Assembly: GCA_030599175.1 (NCBI GenBank)
Contig: JAUVON010000097.1
Location: 1-8,592, forward strand
Length of the DNA: 8,592 nt
From: Desulfobulbaceae bacterium
Lineage (GTDB): Bacteria; Desulfobacterota; Desulfobulbia; Desulfobulbales; Desulfocapsaceae
Reading direction: 5' to 3'
Part shown: one piece after another, positions 1 through 5,828 of the stretch
Layout: the number at the start of each line of letters is the position of its first letter
Position numbering within the stretch: the first letter of the stretch is position 1
Position numbers and translations under genes: made by a program
The notes under the pieces: generated by a model
Databases searched by the model: none
What the model saw: the letters and a program-made list of their open reading frames with translations, nothing else
What the model was told of the DNA's origin: nothing

Positions 1-180
1 ATCATCAGTGATGGCGATATTGAAGATGAAATTTTGCGGCATTCAGCGGAGAATGACTGTGATCTTATCGTTCTCGGGGGCCATAAAAATCTTTTTTCCA
101 GGACATCTGTCGGTAGTACAACAAAGACTGTGCTGAAAAAATCCAAGATTCCTGTAACAGTGGTTCCACCAAATTCTTAA
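1..180 (+). CDS. Universal stress protein (UspA family), C-terminal fragment
   Basis: This is the last 59 codons of a gene that begins before the window. The frame is open from base 1 and ends at TAA 178-180. The translation has the UspA C-terminal pattern: a DCDLIVLGGH strand and turn (G26-G27-H28), then a phosphate-loop-like SVGSTTKTVLKKS stretch and the terminal beta strand IPVTVV. In the UspA family the G-x2-G-x9-G-S/T signature binds ATP in the nucleotide-binding members. Here the spacing GGHKNLFSRTSVGSTT is close but not canonical, so ATP binding is uncertain. The FKBP gene starts 14 bp downstream on the same strand, so the two are probably co-transcribed. The role is general stress or energy-limitation response by family; nothing here shows a specific one. 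Confidence 0.85.
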   Translation: MISDGDIEDEILRHSAENDCDLIVLGGHKNLFSRTSVGSTTKTVLKKSKIPVTVVPPNS

Positions 181-194
181 AGAGCTGAGAATAA

Positions 195-623
195 ATGAAA
201 ATCGCGGAAAAAGGAAGTAGAGTAAAAATACGTTTTACTATCAGGCTTGAAGACGGCAGTGTAGTGGGAACAGCCGAGAAGAAATCCGAACTCGCGTTCA
301 TAATTGGAAAACATTCGGTACTGCCGGGTTTGGAAGAGAATGTAGTTGGCATGAAGTTGAATGAAACGAAAAGCATAGAAATTTCATCAGAAGAGGGATA
401 TGGCCAGTATAATAAAGATCTGGTGTTCAGACTGGACAGGGAGCAGTTTCCCCCTGATGTGGAATTGACGATTGGCCGTACTGTTCAATACCAGAATAGG
501 GATGGAGAAAGAGTAAATCTGGTGGTGAATGATCTGGATGAAAAAACTGTGACAGTTGACGGTAATCATCCGCTGGCTGGACTCGATTTGATTTATGAGG
601 TGGAGTTGATAGCAGTTAATTAA
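195..623 (+). CDS. FKBP-type peptidyl-prolyl cis-trans isomerase, SlyD-like
   Basis: A 142-aa cytoplasmic protein with no signal peptide. The FKBP half shows the family signature around residues 33-52 (LAFIIGKHSVLPGLEENVVGM) and EEGYG at 67-70. Residues about 75-122 form the insert-in-flap chaperone domain typical of SlyD/FkpB (LDREQFPPDVELTIGR, then DGERVNLVVNDLDEKTVTVD). The chain closes with NHPLAGLDLIYEVEL (124-138), the SlyD-type terminal strand. The His/Cys-rich metal-binding tail of E. coli SlyD is absent, as in many short SlyD-like proteins. Expected activity is prolyl isomerisation and chaperoning of folding proteins. ATG 195 is 14 bp after the stress-protein stop, with only a weak GAG-type ribosome site upstream. 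Transcription ends at the hairpin at 657-695. Confidence 0.93.
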   Translation: MKIAEKGSRVKIRFTIRLEDGSVVGTAEKKSELAFIIGKHSVLPGLEENVVGMKLNETKSIEISSEEGYGQYNKDLVFRLDREQFPPDVELTIGRTVQYQNRDGERVNLVVNDLDEKTVTVDGNHPLAGLDLIYEVELIAVN

Positions 624-656
624 AGATGTTGACCTCCCCCAGTGGTTTCCAGAATG

Positions 657-695
657 AAAGAGCCGGTATCTGATATTTTCAGATACCGGCTCTTT
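657..695. terminator. Intrinsic terminator, probably bidirectional
   Basis: A perfect 17-bp inverted repeat (657-673 paired with 679-695; arms AAAGAGCCGGTATCTGA and its complement) encloses a 5-nt loop. A T-rich run follows on the + strand (TTTTTCTT, 693-700). The outer A/T pairs give the minus strand a shorter U tract at the end of the stem (CTCTTT), so it can also stop the convergent molybdoenzyme operon, whose last gene ends at 734. It sits 33 bp after the FKBP stop. Confidence 0.9.
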
Positions 696-733
696 TTCTT
701 AATGAGGGAACTTTTGGAAAAAGTTGAGAAGTG

Positions 734-1552
734 TTATATCTCCATGGGAATATCACCAAGACCGCGATCAATATCAGTCATGATGCCATCAATTGTCTTG
801 CTGGCACCGTCTTTTTCCAGAGTCAGGGTATATGTTCTATCGTCTCCCAGTTCCTTAAACCAGAAATCGCCAAAATTATTTGTTGCTTCCGTGAATGTTT
901 CTCCAGACTCATCATCTTTCATGGTACAGGTTGCGCCGATGATAACTTCTTTTACAGCCGGGTCATAAAGTGTACCGGCAACGAACTTTTTAGGCAGTGA
1001 TTTATAATAAACTCGCGCCTTTGTCCCTGCTTCAGGGTTAATGATTTCGGCTTCACTGATAAAATCCTTGAAATCCTCTTCTTCACCAAAACGAAGTGCC
1101 TCTGTGGGGCACTGGTCAACACAGCGCGGCACAGTCCATTCAGGATCATTATCGAGGAGATGGGTGCATCCTGTACATTTCTGGGCAATATTCAACTGTT
1201 CATTAAAGAATATTGAATTGTGGGGGCAAGTATCCGCACAAATTTTGCATCCTGTACATTTTACAGGATCAATGATCACTATGCCGTCATCCCGTTTATA
1301 GATTGCATCGACTTTGCAGTCTTCAATACAGGGTGCATCATCACAATGATTACACATAAGAGGGGTATAGGTAACTTTAACGTGGGGCACATGGCCGCGT
1401 ACCACTTCAGTCAGTCCAATCCAGAACTGACCCGTATCCGGCTGCGGTTTTGCGTAAGGGGTCCAGTCATTTGTCACATGTTCATCTTTGCATGCGATCT
1501 GGCAGCAGTAGCAGCCGTTGCAAAGACTCAGGTCTACGGTAAATACTTTCAT
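734..1552 (-). CDS. Four-cluster ferredoxin-like beta subunit of a transhydroxylase-type molybdenum oxidoreductase
   Basis: A 272-aa electron-transfer partner of the adjacent molybdopterin subunit. Sixteen cysteines fit four [4Fe-4S] clusters: C11/C14/C17/C21, C67/C70/C75/C79, C99/C102/C105/C109 and C126/C129/C144/C148. C16 is extra. After the ferredoxin part (about 1-160), EAGTKARVYYKSLPKKFVAG leads into a C-terminal beta domain (about 190-272; NNFGDFWFKELGDDRTYTL), like the Cna-B/transthyretin-type barrel on the small subunit of Pelobacter acidigallici pyrogallol transhydroxylase. From memory, that protein has only three clusters and lacks the CxxCxxC around residue 99; the full set here suggests real electron export rather than internal redox balance. 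There is no signal peptide or membrane anchor. The start overlaps the alpha stop in TAATG, with a near-perfect GGAGGTGA ribosome site. The substrate is not determined by this subunit. Confidence 0.9.
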   Translation of the reverse strand: MKVFTVDLSLCNGCYCCQIACKDEHVTNDWTPYAKPQPDTGQFWIGLTEVVRGHVPHVKVTYTPLMCNHCDDAPCIEDCKVDAIYKRDDGIVIIDPVKCTGCKICADTCPHNSIFFNEQLNIAQKCTGCTHLLDNDPEWTVPRCVDQCPTEALRFGEEEDFKDFISEAEIINPEAGTKARVYYKSLPKKFVAGTLYDPAVKEVIIGATCTMKDDESGETFTEATNNFGDFWFKELGDDRTYTLTLEKDGASKTIDGIMTDIDRGLGDIPMEI

Positions 1553-4167
1553 TATTTATCACCTCCATCAACAATCCAGGCATCAAAACGAAGACCTGCT
1601 GCCGCATCATATTTTCTTGCAAATGCTTCTGGAAAATCTCTTCTCCACTTATCCATCTCTTCTCCAGTTACCCTTTGTACTTCAACAAGATAACCACCGG
1701 CGATCTGGCCGACGCAGTTGTCTGATGTGACAGCTCCGGGGCAAATAGTGTTAATGGCACCACCCCGTTCGATTTCACCGGTTTTAAGAGGATCGTGTCG
1801 GGCGCCATGGTCAACATAGGCTATTCCTGGACGTACACGCTCTGTGACATAGGCTCCTGCCAGAACAATACCACGTTCGTTGAAGACCTTGACAATATCA
1901 CCATTTTTAATGCCGCGGGTTTCAGCCTCTGAGGGGTTCATCCAGCAAGGTTCATATTTATAGCCATCAGGGCCGGTAACTTTCATGGTCGGAGTTTCAC
2001 GGGTCCAGGTAATATCGTCACACTGTGCATGCACGCGCCAGCGGCCATGATTGGACATGATCAGCAGTGGAAACATCTTAGCCCGGTGACTTGAGAGCCG
2101 CTCGTCATGATTATGACTTTTCTCAATCCACTTGGGGATGGGACCTCTTTCCTTGTCATCGGGGTATGCTTTGGCCAATGCTTCTGAGTAGAACTCAAGT
2201 TTTCCAGTGGGAGTGTTGAGTGGTTTGCCTTCAGGATCTTCGTAAAACTCACGAAATCCTGGAGGATCATCTTCCCAGTCCGGAGCAGTCGGGTAAATCC
2301 AGTAGCTTTTTTCCTTCAGTTGCTCCCAGGTTACAAGCTTTTCACCGCCCATATAACCCCAGATGAGCTTCTGCAGATCCTCTGTAGTTTTACCCTCAGT
2401 CATCTGCTCTTCCATACCTTCGAACTTTTTGGCAACCTCGAGAACACACTCAGCATCACTTTTTGATTCACCAATCGGCTCGATAGCTTTTTCGGTGATC
2501 ATGATATTGGGCTGCATTGTGCCTTGACGAATATTCGTGACGATATCATCAACTTCCATATAGGTGTTGGCGGGCAGGATGATATCGGCGTAGAGGCAAT
2601 CATTTTCCAGCCAGGGATGCTGGGCGACGATGCATTCGACCTGTGAACTCTGCATAGCCAGCTGAGTTTCATGGCCATAATTCCAGCAGGTGATTCTGCA
2701 TGGGCTGTCAGTCCATATCATATGAATCCTGGAGCCCTTTTTTTCTTTGGGTATAGGGAAGGTGTACTCTTCAAATTGATCGTGAACGAGAGCATTTTGC
2801 GCCCCGGTGCCTCTGAATGTGATCGGTTCGTCGGAAAGAATAGCTTGTTGGATAAGTGTTTTGGGGATAACTTGTTGCTGCCATGCACTTACTGCACTTA
2901 GTACCGGCAGGGCAATACGTTCTTCAATCTCAGGGTTCCAGAAAAAGGTGCCGCCTAACCCTTCTGCGCGGGGCAGGCCGAAATAAGTGAACTGGTGTTG
3001 ATGGACACCGGGGCCGCCAAGACCCTGCATACCGAGTAAGATACATTCCAGCCGGGCAGGCTCATGGGCGAATGGCCCCCGAATAAAACCACCACCAAAA
3101 TAATGGGCTATGGAGGTAGTCTTATCGGCGAATTCCCTGGCCAGCGCCTTAATAGTCCATTCAGGTACACCACATTTACCGGATGCCCATTCCGGGGTCT
3201 TAGGAATATCATCTTCCTTACCAAGCACATAATCGGCAACTTTATCCATACCAATCGTATGGGTTTTAACATATTCTTTGTCGTAGGTACCTTCAGTGAT
3301 CCACATATAGATGATGGCAAGCTGCAGGGCCGCATCGGTATTGGGCAGTACAGGAATCCATTTGTCGGCATGGATGGCAGCACCGTAGTTACAGTCCGGA
3401 CAGACATAAACCTGCTTGATGCCGACTTCAGTAAAGAAATAACAGAGACGGCTTGCAAACTGGCCGACAAAACCCCATGGGGTGGTTTCAGGATCACAAC
3501 CCCAGAAGAGAACCATATCGGAATTTTCAATGGTGTCTTTTACTATATTGGCAGCAGGATACATTATACCCTGAGCACCCTGGCCCCAGACATGCTTTGC
3601 TCCCCAGTACCAGCCTTCCCAGCTATCAGGATTCCTGACCTGCAGGGTGAATCCACCAAGGTATTCCAGCAGCACTCCGGGATGACCATGGGGAGTATTG
3701 ATGGTTTTACATTCGCCATGGCCGTCGCCCTGCATCAGGATAGCATTATAGCCATACTCTTTATGGACACGTCGTATTTCACCGGCAATAAGGTCGGCAG
3801 CTTCATCCCAGGAGACGCGGACATATTTGGATTTTCCCCGATTCTGAGTGTTGCGCTCACCATTTGGATCCCAATCAACCCTTTTCATTGGAAACTGGAT
3901 TCGGTTGGGGGAATAAACACGCTTTTTATATGCTAAAGAAAAAGGTCCCGGTAGAGATTTCCAGGTAGGTTCGATTGTTTTACCATTTCGCTCCATCTTC
4001 CACTGGCGAATGTCTTCTTTTTTGTATTTCCATCCATATTGCATTGGCCGGATACGGACAATCTTACCGTCTTTGACATCTACCATTCCTTCAGCGCCGC
4101 CGCCGAAGTAACCGCCGAGGCCCAGGGCTCTCAAGACTGTTTTGTCTTTAGTTTTGATAGGTTCCAT
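1552..4167 (-). CDS. Molybdopterin oxidoreductase catalytic subunit, pyrogallol transhydroxylase / resorcinol hydroxylase-like
   Basis: An 871-aa DMSO-reductase-superfamily protein expected to bind Mo-bis(MGD). The length is close to the about 875 aa of P. acidigallici transhydroxylase large subunit. There is no N-terminal CxxC [4Fe-4S] motif and no twin-arginine signal, so it should be cytoplasmic, like that enzyme. The best signature is NPDSWEGW at 179-186: S182 matches the Mo-ligand serine (Ser175 in transhydroxylase), with D181 and W183 matching Asp174 and Trp176. H150 (GDGHGECK) is the likely counterpart of His144. The dinucleotide-binding C-terminal domain runs about 697-830 (NPSEAETRGIKNGDIVKVFNERG). 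Compared from memory with transhydroxylase, the Cys557/Tyr560 segment is shortened to TNIRQGTMQPN (544-554), and Arg153 is not evident. The substrate is therefore probably a different phenol or another hydroxylated ring. ATG 4167 has an AAGAGGAG ribosome site (4178-4185). It is co-transcribed with the beta gene. Confidence 0.88.
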   Translation of the reverse strand: MEPIKTKDKTVLRALGLGGYFGGGAEGMVDVKDGKIVRIRPMQYGWKYKKEDIRQWKMERNGKTIEPTWKSLPGPFSLAYKKRVYSPNRIQFPMKRVDWDPNGERNTQNRGKSKYVRVSWDEAADLIAGEIRRVHKEYGYNAILMQGDGHGECKTINTPHGHPGVLLEYLGGFTLQVRNPDSWEGWYWGAKHVWGQGAQGIMYPAANIVKDTIENSDMVLFWGCDPETTPWGFVGQFASRLCYFFTEVGIKQVYVCPDCNYGAAIHADKWIPVLPNTDAALQLAIIYMWITEGTYDKEYVKTHTIGMDKVADYVLGKEDDIPKTPEWASGKCGVPEWTIKALAREFADKTTSIAHYFGGGFIRGPFAHEPARLECILLGMQGLGGPGVHQHQFTYFGLPRAEGLGGTFFWNPEIEERIALPVLSAVSAWQQQVIPKTLIQQAILSDEPITFRGTGAQNALVHDQFEEYTFPIPKEKKGSRIHMIWTDSPCRITCWNYGHETQLAMQSSQVECIVAQHPWLENDCLYADIILPANTYMEVDDIVTNIRQGTMQPNIMITEKAIEPIGESKSDAECVLEVAKKFEGMEEQMTEGKTTEDLQKLIWGYMGGEKLVTWEQLKEKSYWIYPTAPDWEDDPPGFREFYEDPEGKPLNTPTGKLEFYSEALAKAYPDDKERGPIPKWIEKSHNHDERLSSHRAKMFPLLIMSNHGRWRVHAQCDDITWTRETPTMKVTGPDGYKYEPCWMNPSEAETRGIKNGDIVKVFNERGIVLAGAYVTERVRPGIAYVDHGARHDPLKTGEIERGGAINTICPGAVTSDNCVGQIAGGYLVEVQRVTGEEMDKWRRDFPEAFARKYDAAAGLRFDAWIVDGGDK
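1559..1566 (-). promoter_or_regulatory. Strong Shine-Dalgarno for the beta subunit, inside the alpha gene end
   Basis: On the minus strand GGAGGTGA lies 6 nt before the beta ATG (1550-1552), within the last codons of the alpha gene. The alpha stop TAA (1554-1552) shares one base with the beta start (TAATG). This fixes the beta start and implies translational coupling for matched subunit amounts. Confidence 0.85.
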
Positions 4168-4177
4168 CGATACGTAT

Positions 4178-4185
4178 CTCCTCTT
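4178..4185 (-). promoter_or_regulatory. Ribosome binding site of the molybdoenzyme alpha gene
   Basis: On the minus strand AAGAGGAG ends 10 nt before ATG 4167-4165. It supports this start for the 871-aa subunit and marks translation initiation of the operon. Confidence 0.7.
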
Positions 4186-4251
4186 GGTACTGGTTGTGGG
4201 GACCTGCTTTCATAACGTCAAATTAAATGAGAAACAATTGATGTATGGGAA

Positions 4252-4263
4252 ATTACATGCAAT
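4252..4263 (+). promoter_or_regulatory. Putative operator copy 1 (ATTACATGCAAT)
   Basis: A 12-bp near-palindrome (ATT-A/G-CATG-C/T-AAT) about 85 bp upstream of the alpha ATG. It is identical to the minus-strand sequence at 4797-4808 in front of the hesB-like gene. Function as a binding site is inferred only from its recurrence and near-symmetry. Confidence 0.4.
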
Positions 4264-4318
4264 GATGGTGATTACACACCACACCCTTTGCAAATAAATA
4301 GCATAAATCGTAACTCAT

Positions 4319-4330
4319 ATTACATGAAAT
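4319..4330 (+). promoter_or_regulatory. Putative operator copy 2 (ATTACATGAAAT)
   Basis: It matches ATTACATGCAAT at 11 of 12 positions and lies 11 bp beyond the hesB-like stop, upstream of the molybdoenzyme operon. It could act with the copy at 4252 (start-to-start distance 67 bp). Confidence 0.35.
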
Positions 4331-4340
4331 CTTTTTTTTT

Positions 4341-4772
4341 TCAATATTTATTCCGCATCATTCTTCTGGCTCTGATTCGCTGCCCTGTCGGACATGGGTT
4401 TTCACAGGTGGCACAGACTCCCGAGCATGGTGTACCACCTCGGGTTCCGCAGCCATAGCCACAGGTGCCACAGCCCAATGGTGGATGGATTCCTTTGCCG
4501 CTTAAGCGGAAACTAAAACCGTCGCTGTCAATTCTAATGGGGCCGAATCTCTTCAGTAAAAGGCGATCAATAATATAGGTGACTCCGGCAACTTCAAATA
4601 TTTTATCGGACGGCAAGGTGTCTTCGAGCACAATACCGAAGGAACGCATGCCACAGCCACCCATTTTAAGAAAAATTCGGACTGTGCTTTTTTTTTCACC
4701 CTGCAGGTGTTCAACCATTGCTCTGGTTGCTTTTGGTGTGACTGAAATCAATGATAACCTCATATGTTCCAT
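4341..4772 (-). CDS. IscA/HesB-like iron-sulfur protein with a Cys-rich C-terminal tail
   Basis: A 143-aa protein. Residues about 8-95 follow the HesB/IscA fold: SVTPKATRAMVEHL, then VRIFLKMGGCGMRSFGIVLED (C40 in the position of the first IscA cysteine), FEVAGVTYIIDRLLLKRFGPIRID, and GFSFRL. Instead of the usual CGCGxSF ending it has CGTCGYGCG (C101, C104, C108) and a further tail with C116, C120, C123 and C127, finishing in a basic stretch (RIRARRMMRNKY). A-type proteins carry Fe-S clusters or iron to apoproteins; the extra cysteines could bind another cluster or metal. Its place just upstream of a four-cluster molybdoenzyme on the same strand suggests, but does not prove, a role in maturing that enzyme. 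Two starts are possible: ATG 4772, or ATG 4763 three codons on. Both have weak ribosome sites. Confidence 0.8.
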   Translation of the reverse strand: MEHMRLSLISVTPKATRAMVEHLQGEKKSTVRIFLKMGGCGMRSFGIVLEDTLPSDKIFEVAGVTYIIDRLLLKRFGPIRIDSDGFSFRLSGKGIHPPLGCGTCGYGCGTRGGTPCSGVCATCENPCPTGQRIRARRMMRNKY

Positions 4773-4791
4773 GTTTGGTACTCATCTGGAC

Positions 4792-4819
4792 ACTGTATTG
4801 CATGTAATGCGGTTGTCAA
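4792..4819 (-). promoter_or_regulatory. Candidate sigma-70 promoter of the hesB-like gene
   Basis: Read on the minus strand: TTGACA (4819-4814), a 16-bp spacer, then TACAGT (4797-4792; 4 of 6 match to TATAAT). Initiation would fall near 4785, giving a short leader before ATG 4772 or 4763. The spacer contains the ATTACATGCAAT near-palindrome, so a regulator bound there would compete with RNA polymerase. Confidence 0.4.
4797..4808 (-). promoter_or_regulatory. Putative operator copy 3 (ATTACATGCAAT, inverted)
   Basis: An exact 12/12 inverted copy of the motif at 4252-4263. It lies between the -35 and -10 of the candidate hesB-like promoter, a classic place for a repressor site. The binding protein is unknown; the neighbouring GntR/FCD protein is the obvious candidate. 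Confidence 0.4.
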
Positions 4820-4896
4820 TATACACGGTATGACACCAGGTACAAAGCTGCAGATATGAGGAGTGTAAAATTTCCCCTATTGTGACGCCATCCTGG

Positions 4897-4925
4897 TTGA
4901 CATACTATTTATTATGTAATATTAA
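4897..4925 (+). promoter_or_regulatory. Candidate sigma-70 promoter for the gntR gene and possibly the catabolic operon
   Basis: A consensus -35 TTGACA (4897-4902), a 17-bp spacer, then TATTAA (4920-4925; 4 of 6 match to TATAAT) on the + strand. The AT-rich spacer includes ATTATGTAAT (4911-4920), which resembles half of the recurring near-palindrome. Transcription would start near 4932, about 175 nt before the gntR start. Confidence 0.45.
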
Positions 4926-5041
4926 CGAGAGTTGACAGTTACTCTAACTCCCTGAAAAGATGTGGATTGAACACCATTGGCTACATGAAACTACAGGATT
5001 CTGGAAAGAGAATTCTTTTTTTGCAATCATAACAAGGGTAA

Positions 5042-5053
5042 ATTACATTAAAT
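5042..5053 (+). promoter_or_regulatory. Putative operator copy 4 (ATTACATTAAAT)
   Basis: It matches ATTACATGCAAT at 10 of 12 positions and overlaps a symmetrical ACATT-A-AATGT (5045-5055). It lies about 55 bp upstream of the gntR start, downstream of the candidate promoter, where a bound regulator could block elongation and give autoregulation. Confidence 0.3.
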
Positions 5054-5089
5054 GTGATGGTCTTTTTGCATAATCAGATCATATCAAAT

Positions 5090-5106
5090 TGCGTTGAAAG
5101 TACGCA
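5090..5106 (+). promoter_or_regulatory. Small inverted repeat abutting the gntR start codon
   Basis: TGCGT (5090-5094) and ACGCA (5102-5106) are complementary and separated by TGAAAGT. The only ribosome-site-like bases (GAAAG) lie in the 7-nt loop, and TTG 5107 follows directly. It could be an operator or a weak translational hairpin. A 5-bp stem is short enough to be chance. Confidence 0.3.
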
Positions 5107-5784
5107 TTGAATACAAAACCGGGAAAGAAAATATTGAAGAAATACAGCAATCTCACACTTAAAGTGTACCAACAGATTATAGAGTTGATGCTTCATTATG
5201 AAATTGTTCCCGGTCAGAGGTTAGTTTTTATTGACCTCGCAAAGCAACTTGGTGTGAGCAGAACACCTGTAAATAATGCCCTTTCGATTCTGGCACAGGA
5301 GGGGTATCTGGATTTTGTGCCAAATCAGGGGTACTCTGTCCACAGGTTGACTCTTGAGGAGGCAGAGAATCTTTTTGAGATACGGGAGATACTTGAGGTT
5401 GGTTTCCTTGGCAAAGCTATCCGGGAAATGACCGACAAAAAAATTGACAACGTAAAAAAGCGGAAACTTGATTACGAAAAAACTATTTCAGGTCATGTCG
5501 ACCGGAAACTGTTTATACTCGATACGGAATTTCATGCAGCAATTATAGATATGGCAGAAAATGAAATTCTATCAGTACAGTACCGGGATATATGCCAAAA
5601 GATATTTCTGCGATTTCGCACTGAGGATTTGCGCATGAATCGTATTCTGGAAATAAAAGAAGAACATAATGATCTCTATGAAGCAATCCGTATTAAGGAT
5701 GTGGAACGTTCAAAAGAGCTTGTTAAAATGCATCATAAGCATGCACAGAATAGCCTGTTCCCTATTATTTTCCCTCCTGGGTAA
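5107..5784 (+). CDS. GntR-family transcriptional regulator, FadR/FCD subfamily
   Basis: A 225-aa DNA-binding regulator. The winged helix-turn-helix covers about residues 15-80: VYQQIIELMLHYEIVPGQRL, then DLAKQLGVSRTPVNNALSILAQEGYL and the wing FVPNQGYSV. The all-helical FCD effector domain follows (about 85-215), with the metal-binding set D139-x3-H143, H187 and H209 at the usual spacing. FCD regulators sense carboxylic acids, often through a bound metal ion, and usually repress the neighbouring catabolic genes. The likely effector is thus a substrate or ring-opened acid of this pathway (inference). No ATG precedes the HTH: an in-frame stop lies at 5095-5097, so the start is TTG 5107, or TTG 5134 with GGGAAAG upstream. 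The FAH gene begins 44 bp after the stop. Confidence 0.92.
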   Translation: MNTKPGKKILKKYSNLTLKVYQQIIELMLHYEIVPGQRLVFIDLAKQLGVSRTPVNNALSILAQEGYLDFVPNQGYSVHRLTLEEAENLFEIREILEVGFLGKAIREMTDKKIDNVKKRKLDYEKTISGHVDRKLFILDTEFHAAIIDMAENEILSVQYRDICQKIFLRFRTEDLRMNRILEIKEEHNDLYEAIRIKDVERSKELVKMHHKHAQNSLFPIIFPPG

Positions 5785-5828
5785 GACATATCAGAATTTA
5801 TTAAGACGAAAAAGAGAGGCACTTTATT

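Larger units (their letters stand above)
4168..4340. other. 173-bp intergenic leader of the molybdoenzyme operon
   Basis: This AT-rich gap lies between the hesB-like stop and the alpha start, both read on the minus strand. It carries a ribosome site, two copies of the ATTACATGNAAT motif (4252-4263 and 4319-4330), and a 10-base T run (4332-4341) that includes the first base of the hesB-like stop codon on the + strand. I see no convincing sigma-70 promoter (no well-spaced TTGACA/TATAAT pair) and no strong terminator hairpin after the hesB-like gene. Either the alpha gene has a regulator-dependent promoter here, or it is read through from the hesB-like gene. Confidence 0.5.
4773..5106. other. 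334-bp divergent regulatory region between the hesB-like and gntR genes
   Basis: No gene is seen here. It holds a candidate minus-strand promoter for the hesB-like gene (4792-4819), a candidate + strand promoter for gntR (4897-4925), two copies of the recurring ATTACAT-type motif, a TGTCA-N12-TGACA inverted repeat (4814-4835), and a small hairpin directly in front of the gntR start (5090-5106). The GTTGACA heptamer occurs twice, 35 bp apart (4896 and 4931). If the upstream promoter is used, the gntR leader is about 175 nt long; I do not recognise a riboswitch in it. Confidence 0.55.

Noticed and set aside
642..968. + strand open frame starting at the terminator
   Set aside because: It runs through the hairpin and antisense to the end of the beta subunit; no recognisable protein.
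1220..1693. + strand open frames opposite the alpha/beta junction
   Set aside because: Antisense to conserved Cys motifs and the subunit junction; the amino-acid pattern is that of a shadow frame.
3064..3936. Long + strand open frame (290 codons) inside the molybdoenzyme alpha gene
   Set aside because: It is antisense to a strongly recognisable catalytic subunit, resembles no known family, and has no ribosome site or operon context.
4168..4340. Sigma-54 or FNR-type control site upstream of the molybdoenzyme
   Set aside because: I found no GG-N10-GC pair in the right context and no TTGAT-N4-ATCAA box in this leader.
4932..4961. Second TTGACA as another gntR promoter
   Set aside because: The bases 17-18 bp downstream (AAAAGA/AAAGAT) are a poor -10; the TTGACA at 4897 is better.
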